The notes under the pieces are model-generated. The model was given only the letters and a program-made list of their open reading frames with translations. It was not told the DNA's origin and made no database searches. Shown here in pieces: positions 1 through 8,466 of a stretch of 64,000 nt of DNA. Source of the DNA: DATGMS01 sp035303945 (lineage in GTDB: Bacteria; Bacteroidota; Bacteroidia; Cytophagales; Cyclobacteriaceae); the NCBI GenBank assembly GCA_035303945.1, contig DATGQZ010000015.1, positions 1 through 64,000 on the forward strand, read 5' to 3'. A program made the position numbers and the translations under genes. The stretch's first letter is position 1. Every line of letters starts with the position of its first letter.

Positions 1-234
1 GTCGGTGGCGCCCAGTCCTCCGGTGGTGAGCCCGCCGAGGTGCTCCGAAGGTTCGATGAGCACAACGGACTTGCCCATTCGGGAGCTCTGGATGGCTGCC
101 GCCACACCCGCGGAGCTGCCCCCATAGATCACAATGTCATAATTAGAGCTGGCCTGTCCAAGGAGAACGGATGCATCGAAAAGGTTAAATATGAAAAAAA
201 TAAGGAAGAATTGCTGCCTGATGAGGTATTCCAT
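1..234 (-). CDS. Exported FAD-dependent oxidoreductase, N-terminal part (truncated by window edge)
   Basis: This is the first 78 codons of a gene that runs off the left edge. The ATG is at 234 on the minus strand. Residues about 8-27 are strongly hydrophobic and end in a Gln-Ala-Ser-Ser stretch, so it is probably exported. A Rossmann dinucleotide-binding segment follows (YDIVIYGGSSAGVAAA, residues 32-47), then VVLIEP and HLGGLTTGGLGATD. The last motif is typical of the FAD-dependent oxidoreductase family (PF12831) often found beside SusC/SusD pairs. The gene lies 142 bp downstream of susD and probably belongs to the same locus. The catalytic half is not visible, so the substrate cannot be named. 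Confidence 0.8.
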   Translation of the reverse strand, partial: MEYLIRQQFFLIFFIFNLFDASVLLGQASSNYDIVIYGGSSAGVAAAIQSSRMGKSVVLIEPSEHLGGLTTGGLGATD

Positions 235-329
235 AAGCAAGTTATAAGGGTTTATTTGTGGCTTCTGTGATGCTTCTTGCACAGACTTCAAAGCAAGATA
301 ATGACTTTGGTCTTAAGATACGGGTTTTG

Positions 330-365
330 CAAGCATTCCACCTGCTTGAGCAGGCAGAATGCTTG
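330..365 (-). repeat. Strong hairpin between susD and the FAD oxidoreductase gene
   Basis: CAAGCATTC (330-338) and CCTGC (341-345) pair with GCAGG (350-354) and GAATGCTTG (357-365). That gives 14 base pairs, one symmetric 2-nt internal loop and a 4-nt apical loop. The hairpin sits just after the susD stop (377). No T-run follows it on the minus strand, so it is not a classic intrinsic terminator. It could stabilise the susCD transcript 3' end or attenuate the downstream gene (inference). Confidence 0.7.
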
Positions 366-376
366 TATGTCCATAC

Positions 377-2056
377 TTAGTAGCCCGGGTTTTGTACAAG
401 GGCGGCGTTTGTTTCCAATTCTATTCGCGGTATCGGCCAAAGATAATCCCTATTGGGATTGAAGTTTCTGGTTTCGATTACAACCATCTGACTGGCATTG
501 CTGACATTGTCATAATTGGGTGTGCCGATCTCATCAATCTCTGGGGGCTCGTTCAACCAGCCGCCACCACTGTATCGGTTCACTCTGCCTCTCAATGGAC
601 CAGGGATGACTTCATGGGCAATCCGCCATCTCCGGATATCGAAGTACCGCAGTCCTTCCATGCCCATCTCATGTCTTCGCTCTTTGCGGACAATATTTCG
701 TAGTTCTTCTTGCGTTTTGCCCGACACTATGGGAGGCATATTTACAGAGGGTCGTGTCCGAATCGCATTAATCACCTCATAAACACTTTCATCCATTTCG
801 TTCAGTTCCACTTTCGCTTCCGCATAGTTCAGATATACTTCTGCAAGGCGGAATAAATTCAGATTCTGCTCACTCGCTGATACATCTGTGGGATAATTGA
901 CTGGGTCTACATGCTTGCGGTACAGATAACCCGTAAAGGAGGCATAGGCATGGTCAGCTTCAATGTTTTCCACCAGAATGGGGGGATCATGACTGAAATC
1001 CAGTACCTGTTCCACTTCTGGATTGGTATCGAAAATGAAGTCAACGAGTCGGCTGCCGGGAACAACTAAGGTATATTCCAGTCGAGGATCTCTGTTTTCA
1101 AAAGGATTTTGTGGATCAAATAGAGGAGATTTATCAATGGGAAGCCCGTCTATGCAGTCATATGTGTCAACCATATCCTGTGGCGGCTTTTTGTTGGAAT
1201 GCCCTAATGCCATTCTTGATAAGAAATTCCTTGGTAAATTATGGGTCTGAACACCTCGTAGATATTGAACCTGGAGAATGATTTCAGGAGAATTTTCTGA
1301 TCCAAACAAAAACAACCCTTCATAATCTTCATCAATTTCATAGCTTTCCTCATCCATGAGCTGTTTTGCAGCCGAAGCAGCTTCTTCCCACCTTTCGTTC
1401 CATAAAGCAACCCTTGACTTCAAAGCCAATGCGGCCCCTCGTGTCACCCTGTCTTTGGTCATGGTATTAGAAGGGAGGTAATTGGTTATTTCGTCCAATT
1501 CACTGATGATGAAATCTACCACCGCTGCTTTGGATGTTCTGGGCGTTTGTGCTTCAGAAAGGGAAAGTGTGGTGGTAACTAAGGGCACATCACCATACAG
1601 TTCGGCCAAATAGGAATAGAAATAGGCCCGTAGAAACCTTGCTTCACCTACCAAGCGGTTGTATTTGTCGCGGTCCATTTGGTCCACCAAGTGCGGAGAG
1701 CCGGACACTATAAAGTTCACTCTGCCAATGGCCCGGTAAAAGTGGGACCAAAAAGAGTTGGTATAGGCGTTATCGGAATTCTGCTCACCTCTGCCCAATG
1801 CTTGCAGCGCACCGCCGTTGCGGTCCCAGCCGTCGTCAGAGGCAAAATCAAAAGAAAGCATATATGGAATGCCTTCTGTTGTATTAAACCACAGCCGGTT
1901 ATAGACGCCATTTACCGCCATTTCTAATTCTGTTTCATTGGCAAAAAAGGTGTCATCTGAAGGAACGTCCAGAGGTGCTCTATCTAAATAATCCTCACAG
2001 GAAGCCAATACCAATATTATTGGGAGGATGGCCAATATCTTTAATAGTCTTTTCAT
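377..2056 (-). CDS. SusD/RagB family nutrient-binding outer-membrane lipoprotein
   Basis: This 559-residue protein is the surface-exposed, substrate-binding partner of the SusC transporter encoded 11 bp upstream. The N-terminus MKRLLKILAILPIILVLASC is a lipoprotein signal with the acylated Cys at residue 20. It is followed by Glu-Asp, as in Bacteroidota surface lipoproteins. The N-terminal half is TPR-like (for example FLRAYFYSYLAELYGDVPLV). The C-terminus has the diagnostic SusD signature (KERRHEMGMEGLRYFDIRRW) and ends YLWPIPRIE...LVQNPGY. The length is normal for the family. The ligand cannot be deduced, and no glycoside hydrolase is visible next to it. Confidence 0.95.
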   Translation of the reverse strand: MKRLLKILAILPIILVLASCEDYLDRAPLDVPSDDTFFANETELEMAVNGVYNRLWFNTTEGIPYMLSFDFASDDGWDRNGGALQALGRGEQNSDNAYTNSFWSHFYRAIGRVNFIVSGSPHLVDQMDRDKYNRLVGEARFLRAYFYSYLAELYGDVPLVTTTLSLSEAQTPRTSKAAVVDFIISELDEITNYLPSNTMTKDRVTRGAALALKSRVALWNERWEEAASAAKQLMDEESYEIDEDYEGLFLFGSENSPEIILQVQYLRGVQTHNLPRNFLSRMALGHSNKKPPQDMVDTYDCIDGLPIDKSPLFDPQNPFENRDPRLEYTLVVPGSRLVDFIFDTNPEVEQVLDFSHDPPILVENIEADHAYASFTGYLYRKHVDPVNYPTDVSASEQNLNLFRLAEVYLNYAEAKVELNEMDESVYEVINAIRTRPSVNMPPIVSGKTQEELRNIVRKERRHEMGMEGLRYFDIRRWRIAHEVIPGPLRGRVNRYSGGGWLNEPPEIDEIGTPNYDNVSNASQMVVIETRNFNPNRDYLWPIPRIELETNAALVQNPGY

Positions 2057-2067
2057 TTTCAGCTTCT

Positions 2068-5000
2068 TTAGAAATTCACATTTAAACCAACAGTATAAGA
2101 AGTCATCTGTGGATACCAGCCCCCGTCACTCACAGGCGCCTCCGGATCATAGCCCTCATAGAAATTGTCGAAGGTCAACAGATTTCTACCGCTTACATAG
2201 ATCCTCAGGTTTTGGATCTTCAACGTTTCCATCATAGGCTTTGGAAAAGTATAGCCGATCTGCAGGTTTTGTATCCGCATGTAGGCTGCACTTTTCATCC
2301 AGAAACTGGATGTTTGTTCATTGTTGGTCTGGTTCCACGCCAATCTGGGATAAGTGGCATCGGGATTATCGGGAGTCCATCGATCCTTGTGCTGCTCCTG
2401 TACGGTGCCACCAAGGAAGAAAGGCATAATACCCTGGCCGTACAGATAACCGTCCGCTTTGCCAACCCCCTGGAGAAACAGCGAGATATCAAGACCTTTG
2501 TAATCGGCATTGAAGCGTGCTCCGAAGGTGTACCGGGGAATTGGACTACCAATTACCGTTTGGTCGCGGTCATTGATGACCCCGTCATTGTTAAGATCCC
2601 GGTACTTGATGTCCCCTGGGCCCACATTGCCAAATTGCGTGGCATGATTGTCCACTTCTTCCTGAGACTGGAATAACCCCTCCGCTACATAGCCGAAGAA
2701 AGATCCAATAGGGAAGCCTTCCCGGTTGACCGTCCTACCGGTGTTTTCTATCCCCCGCATATCAAGGATCTCGTTTTTGACATCTGAAAAATTAACCATT
2801 ATGCCATAGTTGAAGTCACCCACCCGATTTCGATAATTGATCATCAATTCGTAGCCTTTGTTTTCAACGGTTCCTGCATTCTGGTAAGGAGCATCCAAGC
2901 CCAAGGTCAGGGGAATATTTAGGGGAAGCAGGATGTCTTTTGTGAGTCTATAATAGTAATCCGCCGATACATCAAATTTGCCCCATAAATTGAATTCTAA
3001 GCCAACGTCGGTGGATTCAGATGTTTCCCATTTAATTTCAGAGTTAGCCATAGCATTGAGCGCAGCACCAGGAGCATTTGCATTGTTAAACACATAGTCC
3101 TGCCCGCTGCCTCCGATGACCATAAAAGAAGCATAGGGGTAGAGACCAATATTTTGGTTACCCAATTGTCCCCAAGAAGCCCTTAGTTTTAACTGGTCAA
3201 TAAAGCCTACATCTTTCATAAACGCTTCCTCTGAGACACGCCAGCCTGCCGAAAAGGATGGAAAGATGCCAAACCGATTGCCATCAGCAAAGCGTGAAGA
3301 TCCGTCTCTCCTGACATTGGCCTCAAAGAGATATCTCTCCTTGTAATTGTAGGTTGCCCTTCCAAATAAAGAGCGCAAAGCCCAATGACTGGCCGAGCCC
3401 CCTGTTAGCTCATTCGCCCTATTTCCTGCATTGATCTGTTGGTAATCGGGGAGGGGGAAAACTTCCCTGCGAGCTGAGATCCACTTGGTCAATTGATCTT
3501 CCTGTTGAAAGCCACCGGTGAATCCTATCGTGTGGGCATCATTTAAAGTTTTGTCCACCGTTACGACAGCACGAAGGTTGTTGTAAAGTTCGCGCTCGAA
3601 TCTTTCGGTAAGGGAGTTTCGTTGAGGAACAAAGTGCGTAGGGGTCACACCGTCCCTGGCGTAGGTCTGGGTGATGTTCGAGAAGGTCTTAGAATGTGGG
3701 TTCCAAAATTTAGGCGCATACATGACTTCCGCGGATAACCAGTCGGTAAACTTATAATCCAAGCGAAAGCTGAGAACAGCATCTAGGCTTTCTACAGTGT
3801 TAAGTCCCCCGTCTTTAGCTCTTGCAAGTGGATGGTCTCCGTTCCAACCTTCTCCATATCGCCCGTTGGACAACAGCCCCACTTCGGTTGCCGGTATTCG
3901 GCGCATCCAGTGGAAGACATATCCAGTGCCGTCAGCGGGCTGGTTTTGGACAGTCCTTCGGAGGAAAATATCCGTGGAAGCAGTAAGTCTATCAGTGACC
4001 TTTATGTCTGAATTCAAACGGATGTTGACCCGGTTAAAATCGGTATTGGGAATAATTCCGTCCTGCTCCAAATAGCTGATGGAGCCAAACAGTTTCGCCT
4101 TTTCACTACCGGCATTGATGCTGACGTTGTGGTTGTGCATAAAGGCAGATTTGCTCATGGTAAGCTTCTGCCAATCGGTATCAGGATATCGGTCGGAGGG
4201 CATGCCGGCGCGGTATTCCTCCAGAAACTGTTCAGTAAAGGGAGGGGTGTTGCCTATATTCCTATATGCTTCATTCATCAAAAGCATATGGTCCATGGCG
4301 CCAACTATGTCAGGTAAGGCAGTGGGTACCTGGTATCCGGCATACATATTATAATTTACCCTTACACCTTCTACACCTCGCTTGGTGGTCACCAGTACAA
4401 CCCCATTGGCCGCCCTTGCTCCATAAATAGCCGCAGAGGAGGCATCTTTAAGAATAGAAATGCTTTCAATTTCGTTGGGATCCACGTTGTTTAAATTAGT
4501 TTCCACACCGTCCACCATAATGAGTGGATTCTGGTCCCCAAGAGTCCCGAGACCTCGGATCCGGATGGTCCCTCCGTCGCTGCCAGGCTGCCCAGATCGT
4601 TGTGTTACGGTGACCCCTGGAGCTATACCCTGCAAGGCCATAGATGTTTGGCCCACTGGTTGATTAACGATTTCGGTAGAGGAGATGGTGCTGACTGCGC
4701 CTGTAAGGTTGACTTTTTTCTGTGTACCATAACCTACGACCACTACTTCGTCGAGCGAGGATAGATCTTCCTCCATCATAATGGTTAAGTTTGTTTGGTT
4801 GCCCACGTTCACTCTTTGGGTTTGGTAGCCGATAAAAGAAATCACTAACACTGATCCTTCCGGCGCATCAATGGAGAAATTGCCGTCGATGTCGGTAGCT
4901 GTACCAGTTTGGGTTCCTTCGATCAAAACGGTCGCGCCGGGTATGCCCATACCATTTTGATCGGTAACCTTACCCTTCACTTCCACCAGGGGTATTTCTA

Positions 5001-5391
5001 CAGCAATGCTTCCAGGATCTTCTCCGTTGCGGTGTTCTCCTACAAAGATGGCATTGTTGACCTGTTTAAATTTTAGGTTGGCGTCTTTTGCAATGGTAGT
5101 TAGGATATCATACACGGAATGGCGGTCACCATCTATGGAAATATTTTTCTTTCCCGTAAGGAAGTCGTCAGGGTAAACAAATACATAACTGGTTGCTGAC
5201 TCCAGGCTACTGAACACTTCTTTGATCGGTGTTTCCTTTTTGGCAAGTCTGATATAAGTTTGATCGATCGACTTTATCTGGGCTTTAGTATCAATGGCCA
5301 TCAGTGTGGTCAAAAATAAAAATTGAATAATAAAGCCATACATTAAGTTTTGGGTTACCATCTTTATGAGGTAAGGTAGATTTCTGTTCAT
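2068..5391 (-). CDS. SusC/RagA family TonB-linked outer-membrane protein with STN signalling domain
   Basis: This 1107-residue protein forms the TonB-dependent pore for the ligand delivered by the adjacent SusD. Order of domains: hydrophobic signal segment (about 12-34), STN domain (about 45-122), carboxypeptidase-regulatory-like domain (about 134-208, KGKVTDQNGMGIPGATVLIEG), plug (about 213-340, including the SusC signature DASSAAIYGARAANGVVLV), and a C-terminal 22-strand barrel ending in ...VGLNVNF with a terminal Phe. In this family the STN domain contacts a FecR-type anti-sigma factor in the periplasm. The fecR-like gene is only 41 bp upstream, so this transporter probably also acts as a sensor. 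Confidence 0.96.
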   Translation of the reverse strand: MNRNLPYLIKMVTQNLMYGFIIQFLFLTTLMAIDTKAQIKSIDQTYIRLAKKETPIKEVFSSLESATSYVFVYPDDFLTGKKNISIDGDRHSVYDILTTIAKDANLKFKQVNNAIFVGEHRNGEDPGSIAVEIPLVEVKGKVTDQNGMGIPGATVLIEGTQTGTATDIDGNFSIDAPEGSVLVISFIGYQTQRVNVGNQTNLTIMMEEDLSSLDEVVVVGYGTQKKVNLTGAVSTISSTEIVNQPVGQTSMALQGIAPGVTVTQRSGQPGSDGGTIRIRGLGTLGDQNPLIMVDGVETNLNNVDPNEIESISILKDASSAAIYGARAANGVVLVTTKRGVEGVRVNYNMYAGYQVPTALPDIVGAMDHMLLMNEAYRNIGNTPPFTEQFLEEYRAGMPSDRYPDTDWQKLTMSKSAFMHNHNVSINAGSEKAKLFGSISYLEQDGIIPNTDFNRVNIRLNSDIKVTDRLTASTDIFLRRTVQNQPADGTGYVFHWMRRIPATEVGLLSNGRYGEGWNGDHPLARAKDGGLNTVESLDAVLSFRLDYKFTDWLSAEVMYAPKFWNPHSKTFSNITQTYARDGVTPTHFVPQRNSLTERFERELYNNLRAVVTVDKTLNDAHTIGFTGGFQQEDQLTKWISARREVFPLPDYQQINAGNRANELTGGSASHWALRSLFGRATYNYKERYLFEANVRRDGSSRFADGNRFGIFPSFSAGWRVSEEAFMKDVGFIDQLKLRASWGQLGNQNIGLYPYASFMVIGGSGQDYVFNNANAPGAALNAMANSEIKWETSESTDVGLEFNLWGKFDVSADYYYRLTKDILLPLNIPLTLGLDAPYQNAGTVENKGYELMINYRNRVGDFNYGIMVNFSDVKNEILDMRGIENTGRTVNREGFPIGSFFGYVAEGLFQSQEEVDNHATQFGNVGPGDIKYRDLNNDGVINDRDQTVIGSPIPRYTFGARFNADYKGLDISLFLQGVGKADGYLYGQGIMPFFLGGTVQEQHKDRWTPDNPDATYPRLAWNQTNNEQTSSFWMKSAAYMRIQNLQIGYTFPKPMMETLKIQNLRIYVSGRNLLTFDNFYEGYDPEAPVSDGGWYPQMTSYTVGLNVNF

Positions 5392-5432
5392 AGTTATTTA
5401 GGTTGTTTGTTTATTGACCGAATTAAGAAAGG

Positions 5433-6422
5433 TTACTTCATAGGCTTCTTGGGTTTGATAGTGACATGATTGGCATTGATACTAAAATGAAAATCTAGGG
5501 CAAAGCTCAGTCCTTGCATGATGTTATCAAGGTCTTCATTGTTGAATAATCCGGTGACCTTGCGGTCAAGATTCAGCTGCTTTTCAATGTGGAACTGTAC
5601 GCCATACCAATCTTGCAGCTCTTGTAGTACGTCCTTTAGAGGCTTACTTCTGAAATGGATTTTCCCCTCCTTCCATGCGATAGTCAGTGCGGGATCGAAA
5701 TCGCTAATACGAAGCCGTGCGCCCACTTGATAATCCAAGACTCCCTGTTGTCCTGGAAGGAGCGTTACACGCTCATCATGATGTTCTAGGCTTACAATTC
5801 CCTCAGTTAATGCTACAGCAACATGTTCTCCCCTTGAGCGAACATTAAAGGCCGTACCTATAGCCGTAGTACTTAGCTCCTGTGTCTGCACTACAAAGGG
5901 TAATTGCCCATTGGGCTGTACCTCAATGTAGGCTTCACCTTCCAGGTAAATGGTTCTATGATTGATTCCAAAGTCAGCTTCATAGCGAAGACAGGATAGA
6001 GAGTTTAAAATTACCGTGCTTCGATCAGGAAGTTTAACCCGAAGTTTCTCACCGGCTTTTGTATTCTTTTCATACACGATTATTTCGTGGGGCAAGCTTT
6101 CGCGGCTATTCCAAAAGTGAAACAGCACAAAGGCTGAGAGCAACAATAGGGCGAAGCTAGCCGCCATCTTTGCCCATTGCATCCAATTATTGCGCAGATC
6201 CTTTTTTTTAGTAGGAGATGTCCTTTCGTGGATACGCTTCAACAGCTTTTCGTATACAGCTGGCTCCTCTGCCTCGATTTCCCAGGGCGCAGCCCAATTC
6301 TTTTCTAACAAATTTTCCAGTTCCCTTTCCACCTGTGGTTGGTCCAGCCAATCAATTACCTCCCTTTGTTCTTCCAAAGAAGCTTGATGGTTAAGGAATC
6401 GAATGAGTTTTTCTTGGTTCAA
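5433..6422 (-). CDS. FecR family anti-sigma factor
   Basis: This 329-residue single-pass inner-membrane protein transmits substrate binding from the STN domain of the SusC transducer to the ECF sigma factor. Residues 1-80 form the cytoplasmic sigma-binding part. A transmembrane helix lies at about 84-104 (KMAASFALLLLSAFVLFHF). The FecR beta-domain spans about 118-225 (LRVKLPDRSTVILNSLS; YLEGEAYIEV; AIGTAFNV), and a DUF4974 region follows at about 255-325 (FRSKPLKDVLQELQDWYGVQ). The order sigma-FecR-SusC-SusD on one strand is the standard cell-surface signalling arrangement in Bacteroidota. Confidence 0.95.
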   Translation of the reverse strand: MNQEKLIRFLNHQASLEEQREVIDWLDQPQVERELENLLEKNWAAPWEIEAEEPAVYEKLLKRIHERTSPTKKKDLRNNWMQWAKMAASFALLLLSAFVLFHFWNSRESLPHEIIVYEKNTKAGEKLRVKLPDRSTVILNSLSCLRYEADFGINHRTIYLEGEAYIEVQPNGQLPFVVQTQELSTTAIGTAFNVRSRGEHVAVALTEGIVSLEHHDERVTLLPGQQGVLDYQVGARLRISDFDPALTIAWKEGKIHFRSKPLKDVLQELQDWYGVQFHIEKQLNLDRKVTGLFNNEDLDNIMQGLSFALDFHFSINANHVTIKPKKPMK

Positions 6423-6566
6423 GGGATTGCTCTTTTTAAATAGTACACATTAAGGCATCGACACACTTAATGCTTTTTGAGTTTTTTTTAAAAAATCCAG
6501 CGCTTGAAGACAGTTGGCTAGTGGAGGAGTGACAATAAGGTCCAGCTAAAAAAATGAATGACAAGG

Positions 6567-7187
6567 TTACGAAAAGAAAAACAGTAGAAGCAGGGAGCTG
6601 TAAATGGAAGCTTTTTGCTCCAATCTGCTTTTTAGAAATTTAAGCGAAAGGTAAATGTGGTGCTCCACTGTTCGTTTAGATAGATTGAGCTTGTCGGCGA
6701 TTTCACCATTGCTCATGCCTTCTATGCGGCTCAATGTGAACACTTCCTGTTGGACCTTTGGAAGCGAGGCGATAAGATCTAAGGCTGCTTGTTCCAATTC
6801 CCTGTAGTTTAACTCCTCCAGAATGGTTTCCTTGGATGGATGAAGGGATTCGGGGATTTCAGAAAGCTGATAGGACTTACGGCGGTCTCTTATATAATTA
6901 AGGAAGTAATGTTTGATCGATTGAAAAAGATACGCTTTGAAGCTTTTATTGTCGTCCAACAAGCTCCTTTTTTCCCAGATGCGGATAAAAATTTCCTGAA
7001 CCGCTTCTTCTGCTTCCTCTTTGTCTTTTATAAATGTTCTCGAAAATGACAACAGGCGGGGTACATAGCGATAATACAACTCATCAAATGCATTGCGGTC
7101 TCCCTGCCTCAGGAGTATGACTAAGTTTTTTTCCTCATGATCTTTTAGTGGTCTCATCTTTATTCCAAACATACTGATTATTGCCAA
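6567..7187 (-). CDS. RNA polymerase ECF sigma factor (FecI-like)
   Basis: This 206-residue sigma-70 family regulator is expected to transcribe the fecR-susCD genes downstream when released by FecR. Region 2 is at about 28-95 (AFDELYYRYVPRLLSF, EEAVQEIFIRIWEKR). Region 4 is at about 130-190 (LPKVQQEVFTLSRIEGMSN, EIADKLNLSKRTVEHHIYLSLKFLK), with a clear helix-turn-helix. A hydrophobic tail (SSLLLLFFF) closes the protein, a feature I associate with Bacteroidota FecI-like factors. Three in-frame ATGs (codons 1, 6 and 11) make the exact start uncertain; the longest is given. A 144-bp gap separates it from fecR, leaving room for a sigma-dependent promoter. Confidence 0.93.
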   Translation of the reverse strand: MAIISMFGIKMRPLKDHEEKNLVILLRQGDRNAFDELYYRYVPRLLSFSRTFIKDKEEAEEAVQEIFIRIWEKRSLLDDNKSFKAYLFQSIKHYFLNYIRDRRKSYQLSEIPESLHPSKETILEELNYRELEQAALDLIASLPKVQQEVFTLSRIEGMSNGEIADKLNLSKRTVEHHIYLSLKFLKSRLEQKASIYSSLLLLFFFS

Positions 7188-7346
7188 AAAAGTCCATTAC
7201 ATCGGTAGTGGCTAATGTTGAGGTTATAAAAGCGCCTGGTTCCCACTCGCTGATATAAAAATACCATGTTTAAGGTATTTTTTGCTCGTAGGCATTCCTG
7301 TACCTTTAAGCTATAATAAACAACAGCATATAAAAAGTATAGGAGT

Positions 7347-7589
7347 ATGAAATTCTTTTATCTGGAGCTAACCCGAAATCCCGCAGAAATCAGTGAAGTC
7401 CATGAGCAAAACTGTCCTTCTATACCACCTATTGTCGAACGTACCTATCTAGGACCGTTCAACAATAGTTATGAAGCCTTAAGGAAGGCGATGGAGCACA
7501 AGAAAAATGTAAAGCCTTGTCCCATCTGTTGCAAAACAAAAGCTCCTTCGGTTGCATTTTTTTCCTACGAAAGCTTGCAGGAACATTAA
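7347..7589 (+). CDS. Small cysteine-containing protein of unknown function (80 aa)
   Basis: I do not recognise a named family. The protein is soluble, with no signal or membrane segment. It has a Cys at about residue 23 (EQNCPSI) and a Cys cluster CPICC near residue 58. The stretch YLGPFNNSYEALRKAMEHKK before the cluster resembles short Bacteroidota proteins with a C-terminal Cys pair that might bind metal or act in redox chemistry (inference). A purine-rich GGAG lies about 5 bases before the ATG, and the gene stands alone on the plus strand between divergent and convergent neighbours. Composition and RBS support a real gene. Confidence 0.65.
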   Translation: MKFFYLELTRNPAEISEVHEQNCPSIPPIVERTYLGPFNNSYEALRKAMEHKKNVKPCPICCKTKAPSVAFFSYESLQEH

Positions 7590-7619
7590 AAAAGGAGCTT
7601 GTTTTTGACAAAGCTCCTT
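7588..7619 (-). terminator. Rho-independent terminator for the SIMPL-domain gene
   Basis: AAGGAGCTT (7592-7600) pairs with AAGCTCCTT (7611-7619) around a 10-nt loop. Read on the minus strand, the stem is followed by a run of T (7593-7588). It lies about 33 bp past the stop of the minus-strand gene ending at 7652. On the plus strand no T-run follows. Confidence 0.75.
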
Positions 7620-7651
7620 AATAGGGTGCCTACAATAACGTGTAGTATAGG

Positions 7652-8407
7652 CTATTTTACCTGATAATCCAATTTGATGGTGACAGATGCTGTTTTTTCT
7701 TTGTCTGACGTATTAAATGTGCCTCCCCAGGAGTAATCTTCTCCAGAATTTTGACCGGTTATTTGGAATACGCCCAGGTTTGCAGCAATCAAATTGCCTA
7801 ATTTCGCCCCTGAATTCTCCGCTATCTTTTCCGCTCTGATTCTGGCATCTTCTGTTGCCTGCGATATCATTTCAATTTTTAAATCGGCCAATTTTGTATA
7901 ATAATACCGGGGAGGTTGAGAATAAAACTGAACTCCCTGGTTTAACAGCTCGGTAATCTCCCGTGATAATTGTTCTATCTTATCTACGTCTTGGGACTCC
8001 AGCTTGAGGGTTTGGGATAAATTGTAACCCAAAAAGGTCTCTCCCAAATAGCGCCCATCTTGCGTGTAGTTTGGCTTTGTTTTTTCGTAGGTTTGGACGG
8101 AGCTAAACACAAAACCTTCGTCTATACCTTTGGAGTGGAGATATTCCGTGATAATTTTTTTGTCTTTGTCGAGATCGGCATAGGCTTGCCTCAAGTCGGT
8201 ATTTTCCTTGCTGAAGACACCTTCCCAAACAATGAGATCTGATGTGAAATTTTTCTCACCCAAACCAGTGACGCTTACTTTATGGTCTGAACGGTTTCTG
8301 TTTAAAAAGGCATTGCCTAAGACAATGGCTGCCACTACAATAGCAAGGGCAAAAACGATAGCGCTGGCTGTACTTTTCATAGTAAAAGGATTATTAGTTG
8401 TGAGCAT
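7652..8407 (-). CDS. SIMPL domain-containing protein (DUF541)
   Basis: This 251-residue, membrane-anchored, periplasmic protein has one N-terminal hydrophobic segment (about 14-34, AIVFALAIVVAAIVLGNAFL). It is followed by a SIMPL/DUF541 domain: KVSVTGLGEKNFTSDLIVWEG, then long helices with LDKDKKIITEYL, and ATEDARIRAEKIAENSGAKLG, the usual family signature. Family members are oligomeric periplasmic proteins of poorly defined role, some linked to stress. The ATG at 8407 and a second at 8380 (MKSTASAI) are both possible; neither has a strong RBS. A terminator follows the gene. Confidence 0.88.
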   Translation of the reverse strand: MLTTNNPFTMKSTASAIVFALAIVVAAIVLGNAFLNRNRSDHKVSVTGLGEKNFTSDLIVWEGVFSKENTDLRQAYADLDKDKKIITEYLHSKGIDEGFVFSSVQTYEKTKPNYTQDGRYLGETFLGYNLSQTLKLESQDVDKIEQLSREITELLNQGVQFYSQPPRYYYTKLADLKIEMISQATEDARIRAEKIAENSGAKLGNLIAANLGVFQITGQNSGEDYSWGGTFNTSDKEKTASVTIKLDYQVK

Positions 8408-8466
8408 CTATACGTAATGTAACAGTTCTGTGTCCCATTTACGTGGGTATTTTCTGATTGCTATTT

